Of a stretch of 64,000 bases of DNA, positions 20,801-29,313 are shown piece by piece; positions within the stretch are counted from its first letter, which is position 1, and each line of letters begins with the position of its first letter. The position numbers and the translations under genes are program-made. Source of the stretch: CAZSRX01 sp964609675 [NCBI: uncultured Bacteroidota bacterium] (lineage in GTDB: Bacteria > CLD3 > SB21); NCBI GenBank assembly GCA_964609675.1, contig CAZSRX010000006.1, positions 40,171-104,170 of the forward strand, read 5' to 3'. The notes under the pieces were generated by a model. The model worked only from the letters and a program-made list of their open reading frames with translations, was not told the origin of the DNA and ran no database searches.

Positions 20801-21252
20801 CGGATTTCATACGACCGCATATATTCGGGGCTGGGCAGGCGCTTAAAAAGTCCGCCGGCTGTTACCAGCGCGGGAAAGATCTCCGGCCGGATCAGCTTTT
20901 CAAGACACTCCTGCCGCTGGAAACGCACGGAAACCGGCGATTCGCGCTCATCATAAGGTTTATGACCATCATCAGGGAAAAACAATAACGACTGATTTTT
21001 TTCTGGATCATGTAAAAATACCTGCAATTCCAGAAGATCATCGGCCGTACGATGAAACGTATCGGCATCGGGGACAATAATATAGACCGGTCGATCCAGC
21101 GTACGGCAATATTCAATCAGAGAGGCGGTGATGATGTTTTCGGAAGAACCCCATAAACCTTCCAGAGAAAGATTTTTCCGGCCCCGGATACCGTGCGTGA
21201 CTGCTTTAAAAGCATCCAGCGCTTGAATTTTACGGATAACCTGATCCAGCAT
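17851..21252 (-). CDS. mfd: Transcription-repair coupling factor Mfd
   Basis: 1133 residues, standard Mfd length. It has an N-terminal UvrB-like module (about 1-350). The RNA-polymerase-interacting CarD-like domain begins near residue 437 (PGDYVVHIDHGIARF). The superfamily 2 translocase has Walker A GDVGYGKTE near 590-598, DEEQRFG near 690 and QLRGRVGRS near 865. The TRCF C-terminal domain lies at about 980-1090. Mfd displaces RNA polymerase stalled at DNA lesions and recruits UvrA. The start is supported by the upstream AAAGGATC. The ATG lies 38 bases downstream of the miaB stop. Confidence 0.97.
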   Translation of the reverse strand: MLDQVIRKIQALDAFKAVTHGIRGRKNLSLEGLWGSSENIITASLIEYCRTLDRPVYIIVPDADTFHRTADDLLELQVFLHDPEKNQSLLFFPDDGHKPYDERESPVSVRFQRQECLEKLIRPEIFPALVTAGGLFKRLPSPEYMRSYEIRFQAGATYDFKDLGDILGMMGYERQDIVDQAGTYAIRGGIIDVYPYGREQPLRIEFNGNEVETVREFDLFTQRSLRTISDACIYPENATAQASPASENSLLTDYFHPDGLLVFYEPDLVNSQMDAIESEIHERYQYLRKTDHAIPLPEIIYAKREEITNRLNGFQQVHLCRLSGRIYETVAFEMQSADTFGGHLKILRETLAKNTAAGLFTYILCDDKTQAQRLEEILEYDSNDTAMAFSITHGELQEGFYDIVNRLAIYTDHQIFGRIKRVRPVRKFRSAQALRHLQTLKPGDYVVHIDHGIARFAGLEKVTSGDHTEECLKLLYHGNDKLYVPLEHFARVQKFTGEEGVEPRLNKLGSADWERLKTRTKKSIKDIAGDLIKLYAERKAGKGFAFSPDGLMQYELEAAFEFEDTPDQAKVTAEIKQDMESGVPMDRLVCGDVGYGKTEVALRVAFKAVQDSKQVAILVPTTILAEQHYETLMRRMKEFPVNIDVLSRFKTPKQQKQILEKLERGELDIVIGTHRLLSADVKFKDLGLLIVDEEQRFGVAHKEKLKKIKATVDTLTLTATPIPRTLHFSLMGGRDLSLIQTPPQDRLPVKTEITQFDEKLIHQAVMKEIHRGGQVYYVHNRVQSIGQVAATVQAAVPAARIAIVHGQMTPHRVEDVIHKFLKKEYDVLLATTIIENGIDIPNVNTIIIDHAHQYGLAQLYQLRGRVGRSNAQAYCYLLTPPLSRLPQESLRRLQAIEEYTELGSGFRIAMRDLEIRGAGNLLGAEQSGFINAVGFELYCRIVDEAIGELKSEQGLSLTPDSALTSPPREIKTRVIIHADTFLPDDYVNVSAERIRIYKQLSDIRSHEELTSLEQELRDRFGPLPTETQNLIRSVEIKILADAFGAERIDIDENKYILSFHADGSGRHNDTSITDKIDLLLSRVPQVKFRQSASRLDAVIGLSGRQSRENTGESVSASTETLHRVIRDLKNLIN

Positions 21253-21290
21253 GGGTTTCAGATCCTTTTAAAACGGTTTTTCGCGAGGCC

Positions 21291-22691
21291 TTAAACCGGT
21301 TGTCCGAAGAGAGTATGCCCATCAGCCCGGATGACCCTAATTTTCACATAATCCCCAATCTGATGCATTCCGGCAGGCAATATCACGATCTGAGACTTTC
21401 CGGTACGCCCTGCAAAATAGTTGTCTGATTTTTTGCTGAAGTCCTCTATCAGCACCTCATGGATTTGTCCGACTTCTGCCTGCAATTTCCGCGCGGTTAC
21501 ACTTTTCTGCAATTCGATAATCTGGGATAACCGTTCACGTTTAATATCCGCCGGAACGTCATCGGGCATATCGAAGGCTTTGGTGCCTGGCCTCGGCGAA
21601 TACGCAAATGTGAACGCCGCATCAAACTCTACACGCCGGAATAGATCGATGGTATCCTCGTGGTCCTTATGCGTCTCGGTGGGGAAGCCGGCAATGACGT
21701 CTGTAGTCAGCGCCACATCCGGAATTACGGCGCGAATATGATCCGTCAGACTAAGAAATTCTTTGCGCGAATAGGTGCGGTTCATGAGCCCCAGTATCCG
21801 GTCGGAACCGGACTGTACGGGCAGATGAATATGCCGGCATATATTAGGATGATCCGCGATAACGCGCAGTAGATGCATCGGAAAATCCTTCGGGTGCGGC
21901 GACATGAAGCGGATTCGCCGGATGCCTTCAACATTGGCAATCCGCTCCATGAGATAGGCAAAATCGCGTTCCTGATCACGGTAGGAATTGACGTTTTGAC
22001 CCAACAAAAATATTTCGGTAAATCCTTTGCGGACATCAGCCTGGCATTCTTCCAGAATATGTTCTACCGGACGGCTGCGCTCGCGTCCACGCGTATAAGG
22101 CACCACGCAGAATGTGCAGAAATTGTCGCATCCGCGCATAACAGCTATCCATGCCGTTGTCCGGTTCATATGCTGCGGTAGAATACCTTCATACGTTTCC
22201 GTGCGCGATAAACGAGTGTCTATCCAGTAGTCATCGTCCGGCAGGACTTCCCGGCGTCGCATCGGAATACTTGAGATTACCCCCGTGGATGCGTGCGTCC
22301 GTTCTTCGGTTGTTTTTAATATTTCCGGAAGTTTTCGGTACGAATCCGGTCCCAAAATCACGTTGACATACGGCCGTTTATGGTGGATTGCATCTTTGAG
22401 ATGTTTAGCCATGCAGCCCAGCACGCCGAGGATGAGTTCCGGTTTTTTTTGTTTGAGGTTTTTATATTGCGTAAGTTGTCCCCAGACCCGCTGCTCGGCA
22501 TTCTCCCGTACGGAACAGGTATTGATGAAAATAGCGTCAGCCTGCGCCGGATCGTCGGTCAATTCATAACCCTCGTCCCGCATGATCGAAGCGACCAGTT
22601 CTGAATCGTAAACATTCATCTGGCAGCCGTACGTCTCGATGTATAATTTCTTGAAGGATGTTCCGTTCAAAGGGCGGCTTTCAAAATTCAC
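21291..22691 (-). CDS. miaB: tRNA-2-methylthio-N6-dimethylallyladenosine synthase MiaB
   Basis: 466 residues. The UPF0004 domain has its three cluster cysteines C23 (TYGCQMN), C59 (INTCSVRE) and C93 (LGCMAK). The radical SAM CxxxCxxC follows in RGCDNFCTFCVVPYTRG at about 184-192, and a TRAM domain closes the protein. It performs methylthiolation of i6A37 in tRNAs reading UNN codons and uses two 4Fe-4S clusters. MNVYDSE and the RGRERSR signature favour MiaB over RimO or MtaB. It is followed closely by mfd and preceded by the 184-residue unknown gene. Confidence 0.95.
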   Translation of the reverse strand: MNFESRPLNGTSFKKLYIETYGCQMNVYDSELVASIMRDEGYELTDDPAQADAIFINTCSVRENAEQRVWGQLTQYKNLKQKKPELILGVLGCMAKHLKDAIHHKRPYVNVILGPDSYRKLPEILKTTEERTHASTGVISSIPMRRREVLPDDDYWIDTRLSRTETYEGILPQHMNRTTAWIAVMRGCDNFCTFCVVPYTRGRERSRPVEHILEECQADVRKGFTEIFLLGQNVNSYRDQERDFAYLMERIANVEGIRRIRFMSPHPKDFPMHLLRVIADHPNICRHIHLPVQSGSDRILGLMNRTYSRKEFLSLTDHIRAVIPDVALTTDVIAGFPTETHKDHEDTIDLFRRVEFDAAFTFAYSPRPGTKAFDMPDDVPADIKRERLSQIIELQKSVTARKLQAEVGQIHEVLIEDFSKKSDNYFAGRTGKSQIVILPAGMHQIGDYVKIRVIRADGHTLFGQPV

Positions 22692-22712
22692 AAATACAAT
22701 AGGCCGGCGCGA

Positions 22713-23267
22713 TCATTGGTTTTTTTCGGATTCCATGACTATCGGTTCGGTCAGGCTCAGCGCGATGCTGGAGAGCATGATTTCCGGCCCCAGTTGCGTG
22801 ATATCCCCGGAGAGCAGTTTTGTGTCTACATTGGCGTAAAGGGAGCAGGCGGCGCCCTTTTCAATCGTCAGTCCGGATAATTTACCCTGATGCGTACCGA
22901 CAAAGGTCACTTCGCCAAGCAGGTCGCTGATGACATAGCCGTTGCAGAACTGCAGCTGCAGGTGCGCATTGGGCGTGTAGACGGTTATCAGCGTGCCGCG
23001 CTTCGTGCCGATGGGAATATCCGGATATATTTCCAGAGTCAGTTTCCGGTTCTCGGCCTGATTCTCCAGATACAGGCGGTAATGATTGCCAAACTCGTGT
23101 TTAACAACACCCAGACTGTGAGCAATTTTATCAATATCAGCAGCCGTCAGGGATAGCGTCTTTTCTTTGACCTTCCGATGCGTCGTTTGCACTGCCGGAC
23201 GCGTTTTATTTTTTGTTTTTTTAATGGTTTTTCTTCCCGGTTTTACGCTGATTTTCTTTTTAATCAT
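22713..23267 (-). CDS. Conserved-looking hypothetical protein with Lys/Thr-rich N-terminus
   Basis: 184 residues. The first 45 or so are very basic (KKKISVKPGRKTIKKTKNK and on) and probably disordered. The rest is compact and beta-rich, with DKIAHSLGVVKHEFGNHY, LEIYPDIPIGTKRGT and TFVGTHQGKLSGLTIEKG. There is no signal peptide and no membrane helix, so it is probably cytoplasmic; the basic tail could bind nucleic acid. GAGGATTT in front of the ATG is a good RBS. It sits directly upstream of miaB. I do not recognise the family. Confidence 0.7.
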   Translation of the reverse strand: MIKKKISVKPGRKTIKKTKNKTRPAVQTTHRKVKEKTLSLTAADIDKIAHSLGVVKHEFGNHYRLYLENQAENRKLTLEIYPDIPIGTKRGTLITVYTPNAHLQLQFCNGYVISDLLGEVTFVGTHQGKLSGLTIEKGAACSLYANVDTKLLSGDITQLGPEIMLSSIALSLTEPIVMESEKNQ

Positions 23268-23309
23268 AAATCCTCATGATGGTTCAATATCCTCAGATCG
23301 GTTAGGCCT

Positions 23310-24740
23310 CTACTGTCCGGAATCATAGAGTACTTTACCCATAGAGTCTTGCTGGCCGCGGCCATTCTTTATTTCCCGGCTGATGTGCCGCTCGTTTCTT
23401 ATACGTTCAAAAGTATATAAAGTTTTGCCGTCTTCCTGCAGGGTCAAGGCGCCTTCGTAATCGGCCATCATCTTTCGAAGCGTTTCTTCAACCTGTTCGC
23501 GGGTCAGTGGTTTCTCGGAACCCGCTCCGGACGGTTTATTGACGTTCTGCATGATCGCTTCCAACGATGCGGCGTAATCGTCTTTCTGGAAAAGGTATCG
23601 CATGATGCGTTTCCGTATGTTGGCCTGCTGGCGCTGCCGGCGAAGTTTGAATATCCTCGGCAGTCGGGCGAGAGGCACCGCAAAAAATAGAAATGAGAAA
23701 AGAGCCGGTACCCAGCCTAGAAATGCCGCAATGACGTTTTCGGAAAGAGGAAAACCTCGAAATGCAGAAGGGTTCTCATAATACGTGATCAGTATCAGAG
23801 CGGCAAAAGTCAGATTAAAGAGGTTCATGAAAATAATCAGAAAATTCCTTCCGCCGGTGTTGCCCGTGACCGGATAGTCCGGTTCGTATTCGTCCCAGTA
23901 GTACTCGATTTTACCGCCTTCGAGATCGCTGATTCGCCGTGTAATCTGATCAAACTTGCCGTACACGACGCCTTCGTCGGTTATGGCCGGGTCGCCCTGG
24001 AAGCGCGTCAGACAGGCCGAAAAAAATTCTTCGGCTTTCGAAAAGGAGGAACCGGCCAGTAATACCAGTTCGGCGGGTGTCAGAATTCCTTTTTCCTGGC
24101 GTAGATAAGCCGCTACCTCTTTTTCATCGTTCAAAGGATCACGCTCCACGCGCGCCGGCCCAAACACAAAATCGTAAACCGAGGCAATGAAATTTTTTTT
24201 CTGCTGGTTGAGTACCGATTTATTCGGTTCATAGTGGCGGTAATTGTATCCCTGCCGGTCAGTCTTATAGGTAATGGTCTGGGTCGCAGTACGCCACTGG
24301 AAAATGGCAAAGAACATCCGGAATAGGCCGTCCAGTTTGACGGGTGAACGCCCTTTGCTGTCGCCCCGGGATGCAGCCACAATCAACGCCAGCAGGAGAA
24401 TCAGAAAGATGATAAAATAAACGACTAATGTCACCGCGATCCAGGCTTTAAAAAATACAGTAAAGGCTTTCCACAGCCAATCGCCGATTTGCTCCAGAAT
24501 TTCCGCCGTCGTCTTGGCGCCCCGCCGCTGAAGGGTGTTGCCGAAGGAATAAATCAGATCGCCGTTTTCAGTCACCTTAAGCCGGCAGACGTATTTTCCC
24601 ATCATTTCGTCCAGCGCTGTCCGCGCATCATCCATCGAAAGACCGGTAACCGCCGCCGCATCACTCAACGTAAAATTACCTTTAAAATCCTTAAGCTTCT
24701 TTTCAAGTATTTTAATACTGTCGGTAAACCCGGTACCCAT
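23310..24740 (-). CDS. Polytopic membrane protein with three winged-helix-like modules
   Basis: 476 residues with no signal peptide. A cytoplasmic winged-helix-like module at 1-70 (LSDAAAVTGLSMDDARTALD ... ENGDLIYSFGN) is followed by a long hydrophobic stretch at about 92-123. A second module lies at about 205-265 (LTPAELVLLAGSSFSKAEEF ... DEGVVYGKFD). Two membrane helices follow at about 293-315 and 330-355. A third module at about 365-450 has EQVEETLRKMMADYEGAL, then EDGKTLYTFERI. The repeated unit is a helical bundle plus a hairpin ending in DG-x-x-Y-x-F. The same unit closes the three sensor proteins at 7016-12135. RBS GGGAG precedes the ATG. Role unknown; membrane-tethered regulation is inference. 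Confidence 0.75.
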   Translation of the reverse strand: MGTGFTDSIKILEKKLKDFKGNFTLSDAAAVTGLSMDDARTALDEMMGKYVCRLKVTENGDLIYSFGNTLQRRGAKTTAEILEQIGDWLWKAFTVFFKAWIAVTLVVYFIIFLILLLALIVAASRGDSKGRSPVKLDGLFRMFFAIFQWRTATQTITYKTDRQGYNYRHYEPNKSVLNQQKKNFIASVYDFVFGPARVERDPLNDEKEVAAYLRQEKGILTPAELVLLAGSSFSKAEEFFSACLTRFQGDPAITDEGVVYGKFDQITRRISDLEGGKIEYYWDEYEPDYPVTGNTGGRNFLIIFMNLFNLTFAALILITYYENPSAFRGFPLSENVIAAFLGWVPALFSFLFFAVPLARLPRIFKLRRQRQQANIRKRIMRYLFQKDDYAASLEAIMQNVNKPSGAGSEKPLTREQVEETLRKMMADYEGALTLQEDGKTLYTFERIRNERHISREIKNGRGQQDSMGKVLYDSGQ

Positions 24741-24930
24741 TCAAATTTACTCCCGGTAAAAAATTTAATAAATATAGGGCTTTCTTATATATTTTTCAAT
24801 AAATCTTTATAAATTGGGATAAATGAAAGACTCTCGATACAAAACTTCCCGGCAAAAAAATATTAAATTCACGCGATGGCGCATTTGATGTAGTTTCATA
24901 TCGCGCGCACCCGGGTAGGCGTGATGTAAA

Positions 24931-24964
24931 AAAAAGCCTGAAGTTTCAAAACATCAGGCTTTTC
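24931..24964 (-). terminator. Rho-independent terminator of the 24989-26692 gene
   Basis: AAGCCTGA and TCAGGCTT form a GC-containing stem. On the minus strand it is followed by a run of eight or more T residues, 25 bases after the stop of the secreted protein gene. Confidence 0.82.
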
Positions 24965-24988
24965 CGGTGTGAAAACCTACGGGTACTT

Positions 24989-26692
24989 TTATCTGCCAAT
25001 TGCAACGGACTCAAGAAATTGAGCTAAATCTTTTTGTTCACATTTTCCAAAAACCCATATTTCATAAAATACATCTTTAAAAATAACGGACCGGTATTTC
25101 ATATCCATATAAATACCGTCCTTTTTCACTGTCCAGTTGGATTCATATCCTCGGGCGCCACGAATTTGCCAGAATCTGTCCGAACCGGGTGTCGCTTCAT
25201 ATTTCTTGCGGGTATATTCGCTTAATTGCTTGGAGTAGGCTTGATTTTTTGTATAATCTTTAAATTTAGCCATATCATCCGAGGATAATTTTTCAGCGGA
25301 TATAGCCCATTCAATTTTATCAAATTGCAATAATAAAGCCAATTTATTCGGTTTATCCGGAAATGATTTTTTTGCTGGTTCAGACGGAAAGGAAGCGCTT
25401 ATATCATATTCTTTCAACGAATAGTTTTTCCAGTTAGCGATTATGTTTTCTTTGCACTCACTTGCCGGTATTTTCATAACAGCATCAATATCGGTTTTTT
25501 TCGAATAAACTCCCAATCGGATATCGCTGATTTTGAATTCATTGTTATAAGTATCAATAACTATCTTTGAATACATGGAACCGTCTTTGGCGTAATATTC
25601 GACCAGGTATCCTTCATTATTACCTTGCTGATGCTTAATTGTCGGAATTTCACAATAATGATCACCATAATTGCCCCTCGAAGCGGATACTGCCTTTTTA
25701 ATTCTATCAAGAACTTCTAAACCATTGGTATTCAACATGAAATTGCCACAGGGCAGAAAATAAGCTGGCTGTAATCTGTTTAGCAATACATATTCGACTT
25801 CACCGGGTTTGGCTTTACGGAAAAATTTATGCAACCACCAGGCCATTTCTTCCGGCTTGGAAAATTTAGGTATCTCCACTTTGGGTAAATTGTTATAGTT
25901 GGATACCGATTCTTCTATTTGGACTTTTGCTTTAAGCGTGTGGCATTCAATGGTATTCATTTCATCCGATGTTAAAGCGCGTGTTTGTAAAACCACCCCA
26001 CCCGTGGCCATCGGTTCAGCTTTCTCTTTGGCAAAACCAATCCAGGGCTGATTAATGCCGTCCCGATAAAAGGTTAATTCAAAAATATCCCGACGTTTTT
26101 CCAGGTTCATTCCATTTATCCGGGAATATTCAATAGCCGCTTTAAAATAAACGGTATTCCCCTCATCGCCAACCGGAAAGTAATAATTTGTGCATTGATA
26201 ACAAGGATAATTATCCTTTACAATTTCTTTTATGCCATGAAATTCCGTAATATAATTGGCTAAATAACTTGTAAATAGTCCTCCGATATCTTTATTCACG
26301 ATATCCTGAACTTCCTTTAATGTGGGAGGACGAAGGTCTCCGACCAGCCACTCATCGGACTTTGTCATTCCTGAATACACGCTTTTTCCGCTTGTTATGT
26401 CATAGGTAACAACAATATCCCTGTGATGGGTCAGTTTGCGTCCCTCGACGGTCATATCATTGGATACCGTTACGTAAGCATAATAGTATTTCCTGTTTGG
26501 AATGTACGACTTGTCGATTTCTATCACACCGGGTTTGCGTTCCATAACTGTAACACCCGTATATTCCTTCAGCACATCATTTTTTACGGTGGAAAAAGGG
26601 ACTTGAGCCAGAAGCGTTGAACTAAATACCAACCAGGTCAATAAGGATGCGGGCATTGAGATTTGTAATAGTAAGTCAGATAAATGTCTCAT
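24989..26692 (-). CDS. Secreted protein of unknown function
   Basis: 567 residues. A signal peptide ends near SSTLLAQ (about residue 30), and AAAGGAG stands eight bases before the ATG. The mature part is mixed alpha/beta without membrane helices. Landmarks are YYAYVTVSNDMTVEGRK, CYQCTNYYFPVGDEGNTVYF and, near the C-terminus, YESNWTVKKDGIYMDMKYR. The CYQC pair could form a disulfide or bind metal. It stands alone with its own terminator and a 729-base upstream gap. I do not recognise any family and propose no function. Confidence 0.72.
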   Translation of the reverse strand: MRHLSDLLLQISMPASLLTWLVFSSTLLAQVPFSTVKNDVLKEYTGVTVMERKPGVIEIDKSYIPNRKYYYAYVTVSNDMTVEGRKLTHHRDIVVTYDITSGKSVYSGMTKSDEWLVGDLRPPTLKEVQDIVNKDIGGLFTSYLANYITEFHGIKEIVKDNYPCYQCTNYYFPVGDEGNTVYFKAAIEYSRINGMNLEKRRDIFELTFYRDGINQPWIGFAKEKAEPMATGGVVLQTRALTSDEMNTIECHTLKAKVQIEESVSNYNNLPKVEIPKFSKPEEMAWWLHKFFRKAKPGEVEYVLLNRLQPAYFLPCGNFMLNTNGLEVLDRIKKAVSASRGNYGDHYCEIPTIKHQQGNNEGYLVEYYAKDGSMYSKIVIDTYNNEFKISDIRLGVYSKKTDIDAVMKIPASECKENIIANWKNYSLKEYDISASFPSEPAKKSFPDKPNKLALLLQFDKIEWAISAEKLSSDDMAKFKDYTKNQAYSKQLSEYTRKKYEATPGSDRFWQIRGARGYESNWTVKKDGIYMDMKYRSVIFKDVFYEIWVFGKCEQKDLAQFLESVAIGR

Positions 26693-27421
26693 ATTTGCTC
26701 CTTTCTTTTGGTAAGGTTTCAGGTTTTATTGTTAAGATTTAAGTGGAAACATTTAATAAAAAATTCCATCCATGCTGCATCTTACCATACATTCCCGAAT
26801 GTCTGAATAACAGGTTTCGATAGGTCATTTTGTTGTTAATATCCTTTTGCCTTATCATCGGGCTTGGCTTATAATTTACAGAGGAAAAAGAACGTGTTTG
26901 AGTAACCGGTAACGGCAATCAGTTAATAATCATATAAGATTGTTTCTGTTTGTTATTGCCCATAAATGAGGTAATGTAATCATACATTTAACACTCTTTT
27001 AATCATCGCAAAAATAAATCGGATACCGCGCAAGCGTTGAAGCCAACACCTCGCCGTGTTTTTGCCAAATACAGTTTCACGGTTGTATTAAATAGAATCC
27101 TAGTGACATATAATTTATAATTTTTCTTTTAAAATGTCAAGCAAGTGACTTCTGTTTCTTGCTTACCTTTTAAGCTCTTGACGAAGCCCCATCGGGAATA
27201 TCCGATTTTTCTTGGATGGATCCTAAGAATCCCCGTTTCGGTTTTTTATTTGTTTACAGATAAGTCGGCATCTTATCGGAAAGACCCTAAATGTGAGTAA
27301 ACTTTATTAGACCGATATAGTAATACTTTACAATAAACACATAAAAAATGTTGGCCTCAGGCGACTTAAAATTCTAATCAATTCCGCTTGCGGCTAATTA
27401 ATGGATTAAATATATTCTTTT
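26693..27421. other. 729-base intergenic gap between divergent genes
   Basis: AT-rich sequence between the secreted protein (minus) and queE (plus). I see no open frame of note on either strand, no convincing tRNA-like fold and no preQ1 riboswitch match before queE. A weak hairpin, GGCAAT (26910-26915) with ATTGCC (26956-26961), is possible. It must hold the two divergent promoters; nothing else could be supported. Confidence 0.5.
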
Positions 27422-28093
27422 ATGAAAACAAACGATACCCTGAAAGTTGCTGAAGTTTTTTTCAGCATACAGGGTGAATCCACGTATGCGGGTAAGCCTT
27501 GCGTGTTCATTCGCCTCTCCGGCTGTAATCTTCGTTGTGTGTATTGTGACACAACCTACGCGTATGAGGAGGGGCGTATGATGGCTATGAAAGAAATAAT
27601 CCGGAAGGCGGCCTCCTTTGATTGCCGTACGGTTGAAATAACCGGCGGTGAACCGCTACTGCAGGAACCGACGCCGGACTTACTTAAAACCTTATGTGAC
27701 CAGAACTATGAAGTCCTTCTGGAAACAAACGGAAGTCGTTCTCTAAAAAATGTGGATACGCGCGTGGTTAGAATTATGGACATCAAGACGCCCGGAAGCG
27801 GTATGGAGACCTGTAATGATTGGAACAACCTGGAATGGCTGACACCGCAGGATGAAATTAAATTTGTAATAACCGATTGGAACGACTATGAATGGGTCAA
27901 ACAAATAATCAATCGCTATCCACTTATAAAGAAAATTCAAGCCGTCTTGCTTTCACCTGCCCATGGAAAAATTGAACCCCTGCGGCTGGCCGAACGGATT
28001 ATATCCGACCGCCTGCACGCCATAGTTCCTAATCTGCGTTTTCAACTGCAACTGCATAAGTACATCTGGCCGGCGAATACACGCGGCAAATAA
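27422..28093 (+). CDS. queE: 7-carboxy-7-deazaguanine synthase QueE
   Basis: 223 residues. The radical SAM motif C35-x3-C39-x2-C42 (SGCNLRCVYCDT) binds the 4Fe-4S cluster, and ITGGEPLLQ provides the SAM-binding glycine patch. QueE converts 6-carboxy-5,6,7,8-tetrahydropterin to 7-carboxy-7-deazaguanine, the ring contraction step in queuosine precursor synthesis. The N-terminus (KVAEVFFSIQGES) is typical. It is first in a queE-queD-queC operon and 18 bases before queD. folE/queF and tgt/queA are not in the window. Confidence 0.95.
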   Translation: MKTNDTLKVAEVFFSIQGESTYAGKPCVFIRLSGCNLRCVYCDTTYAYEEGRMMAMKEIIRKAASFDCRTVEITGGEPLLQEPTPDLLKTLCDQNYEVLLETNGSRSLKNVDTRVVRIMDIKTPGSGMETCNDWNNLEWLTPQDEIKFVITDWNDYEWVKQIINRYPLIKKIQAVLLSPAHGKIEPLRLAERIISDRLHAIVPNLRFQLQLHKYIWPANTRGK

Positions 28094-28111
28094 AAAAAAG
28101 GAAAAAGCTTA

Positions 28112-28567
28112 ATGGCCTCAGAAACCACCACCCTGACCATCACTAAAACATTCCGCTGGGATATGGCTCACCGGCTCCCTTTCCACACCGAAGGCTGCCA
28201 GAACATTCACGGTCATACCTACACCATGGATATTGCCGTCACCGGTGTGCCCGACCGCAACGGGATGCTGCTGGACTTTGGGGCTTTGAAATCGCTGGTG
28301 ATGCCCTTCATCAGCCAGATGGATCATGCGTTTGTATGCTGGCGGGAAGATACGCTGATGAAAAGTTTTCTGGAATCAACCTCCTTTAAAGTGCATTATG
28401 TGGATTTTCAGACGACGTCCGAAAACCTGGCGATATATTTTCTCTCGCGTCTGAAAGAAGCCTTGCGCCCGTACGCCAATCTCAGCCATCTGCGTATCGT
28501 CATTCATGAAACGCCCAGTTCTCACGCGGCGGTCGAATGTATCTTGGGAGAAAACACCGGTGCCTGA
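28112..28567 (+). CDS. queD: 6-carboxy-5,6,7,8-tetrahydropterin synthase QueD
   Basis: 151 residues, PTPS-fold family. Zinc ligands H20, H33 and H35 are seen in MAHRLPFHTEGCQNIHGHTY, with nucleophile C29. A later VIHETPSSHAAVE segment supplies the substrate-binding glutamate. It makes carboxy-tetrahydropterin from dihydroneopterin triphosphate, feeding QueE. It is longer than the minimal 120-residue QueD, with an insertion near 70-95. Its 3' end overlaps the queC start by eight bases, suggesting translational coupling. Confidence 0.95.
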   Translation: MASETTTLTITKTFRWDMAHRLPFHTEGCQNIHGHTYTMDIAVTGVPDRNGMLLDFGALKSLVMPFISQMDHAFVCWREDTLMKSFLESTSFKVHYVDFQTTSENLAIYFLSRLKEALRPYANLSHLRIVIHETPSSHAAVECILGENTGA

Positions 28568-29261
28568 TGTTTCCACAGCCATCATTCTCGTCAGCGGGGG
28601 GATGGACAGTTGTGTCACCGCCGCTATTGCCGCAAAGGATTTCAAGCCGGCCATGCTGCATATTAATTACGGCCAAAGGACCGAAAAGCGCGAGCTCCAG
28701 GCGTTTAACGACATCTGCAGTTACTACAATGTACCCGAACAACGAAAACTCATTACTTCGGTGGATTATTTCAAAAAAATCGGCGGTTCCAGCCTTACGG
28801 ATCCTTCAATCGCTGTCACGCAGGCGAACCTTGAGACAAAAAAAATCCCCGGTTCCTATGTGCCTTTTCGTAACGCGCACATCCTCTCGATTGCCGTCAG
28901 CTGGGCGGAAGTCATCGGCGCTGAAAAAATATTCATTGGTGCCGTGGAAGAGGATTCTTCAGGCTATCCGGATTGCCGTCAAGAATTTTTCACGGCGTTC
29001 AATGAGGTCATCCGGTACGGGACCAAAAACGAAACCCATATTGAAATCATCACGCCCATTATTCATATGCATAAATCGCAAATCGTTCAAATGGGTATGG
29101 AATTGAATGCGCCTGTGCATCTGACCTGGTCATGCTATCAGAATGAAGACCGGGCCTGCGGCATCTGTGACAGTTGCGCGTTGCGGTTGCGGGCGTTTCA
29201 ACAGTTAGGTCTGGATGACCCTATCCCCTATTATCAAAAACCTTTATATCTGAACAAATAA
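28560..29261 (+). CDS. queC: 7-cyano-7-deazaguanine synthase QueC
   Basis: 233 residues from the GTG at 28560. That start is preferred because GGGAG lies about ten bases upstream and the family begins just before the PP-loop (AIILVSGGMDS, residues 7-17). An ATG at 28506 would add an unrelated extension deep inside queD. The C-terminal zinc site is intact (WSCYQNEDRACGICDSC). QueC is an ATP-dependent ligase that turns 7-carboxy-7-deazaguanine plus ammonia into preQ0. It is last in the operon and is followed at once by a strong terminator. Confidence 0.95.
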   Translation: MPDVSTAIILVSGGMDSCVTAAIAAKDFKPAMLHINYGQRTEKRELQAFNDICSYYNVPEQRKLITSVDYFKKIGGSSLTDPSIAVTQANLETKKIPGSYVPFRNAHILSIAVSWAEVIGAEKIFIGAVEEDSSGYPDCRQEFFTAFNEVIRYGTKNETHIEIITPIIHMHKSQIVQMGMELNAPVHLTWSCYQNEDRACGICDSCALRLRAFQQLGLDDPIPYYQKPLYLNK

Positions 29262-29298
29262 AAAAACCGCCCCGTTACCGGTAGCGGTTTTTTTTTTC
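29261..29298. terminator. Bidirectional Rho-independent terminator
   Basis: AAAAAACCGC (29261-29270) pairs with GCGGTTTTTT (29284-29293) and has A and T runs on both sides. It can end both queC (plus) and the convergent lipoprotein gene (minus). Confidence 0.85.
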
Positions 29299-29313
29299 AT
29301 CCATTTTGAGTAG

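Noticed and set aside
27300-27421. preQ1 riboswitch before queE
   Set aside because: I found neither the short H-type pseudoknot pattern with its A-rich tail nor another preQ1 class; a covariance search would be decisive.
28506-28559. Longer queC start at ATG 28506
   Set aside because: It would add 18 residues unrelated to the family inside queD; GTG 28560 has a proper RBS and places the PP-loop at the normal distance.
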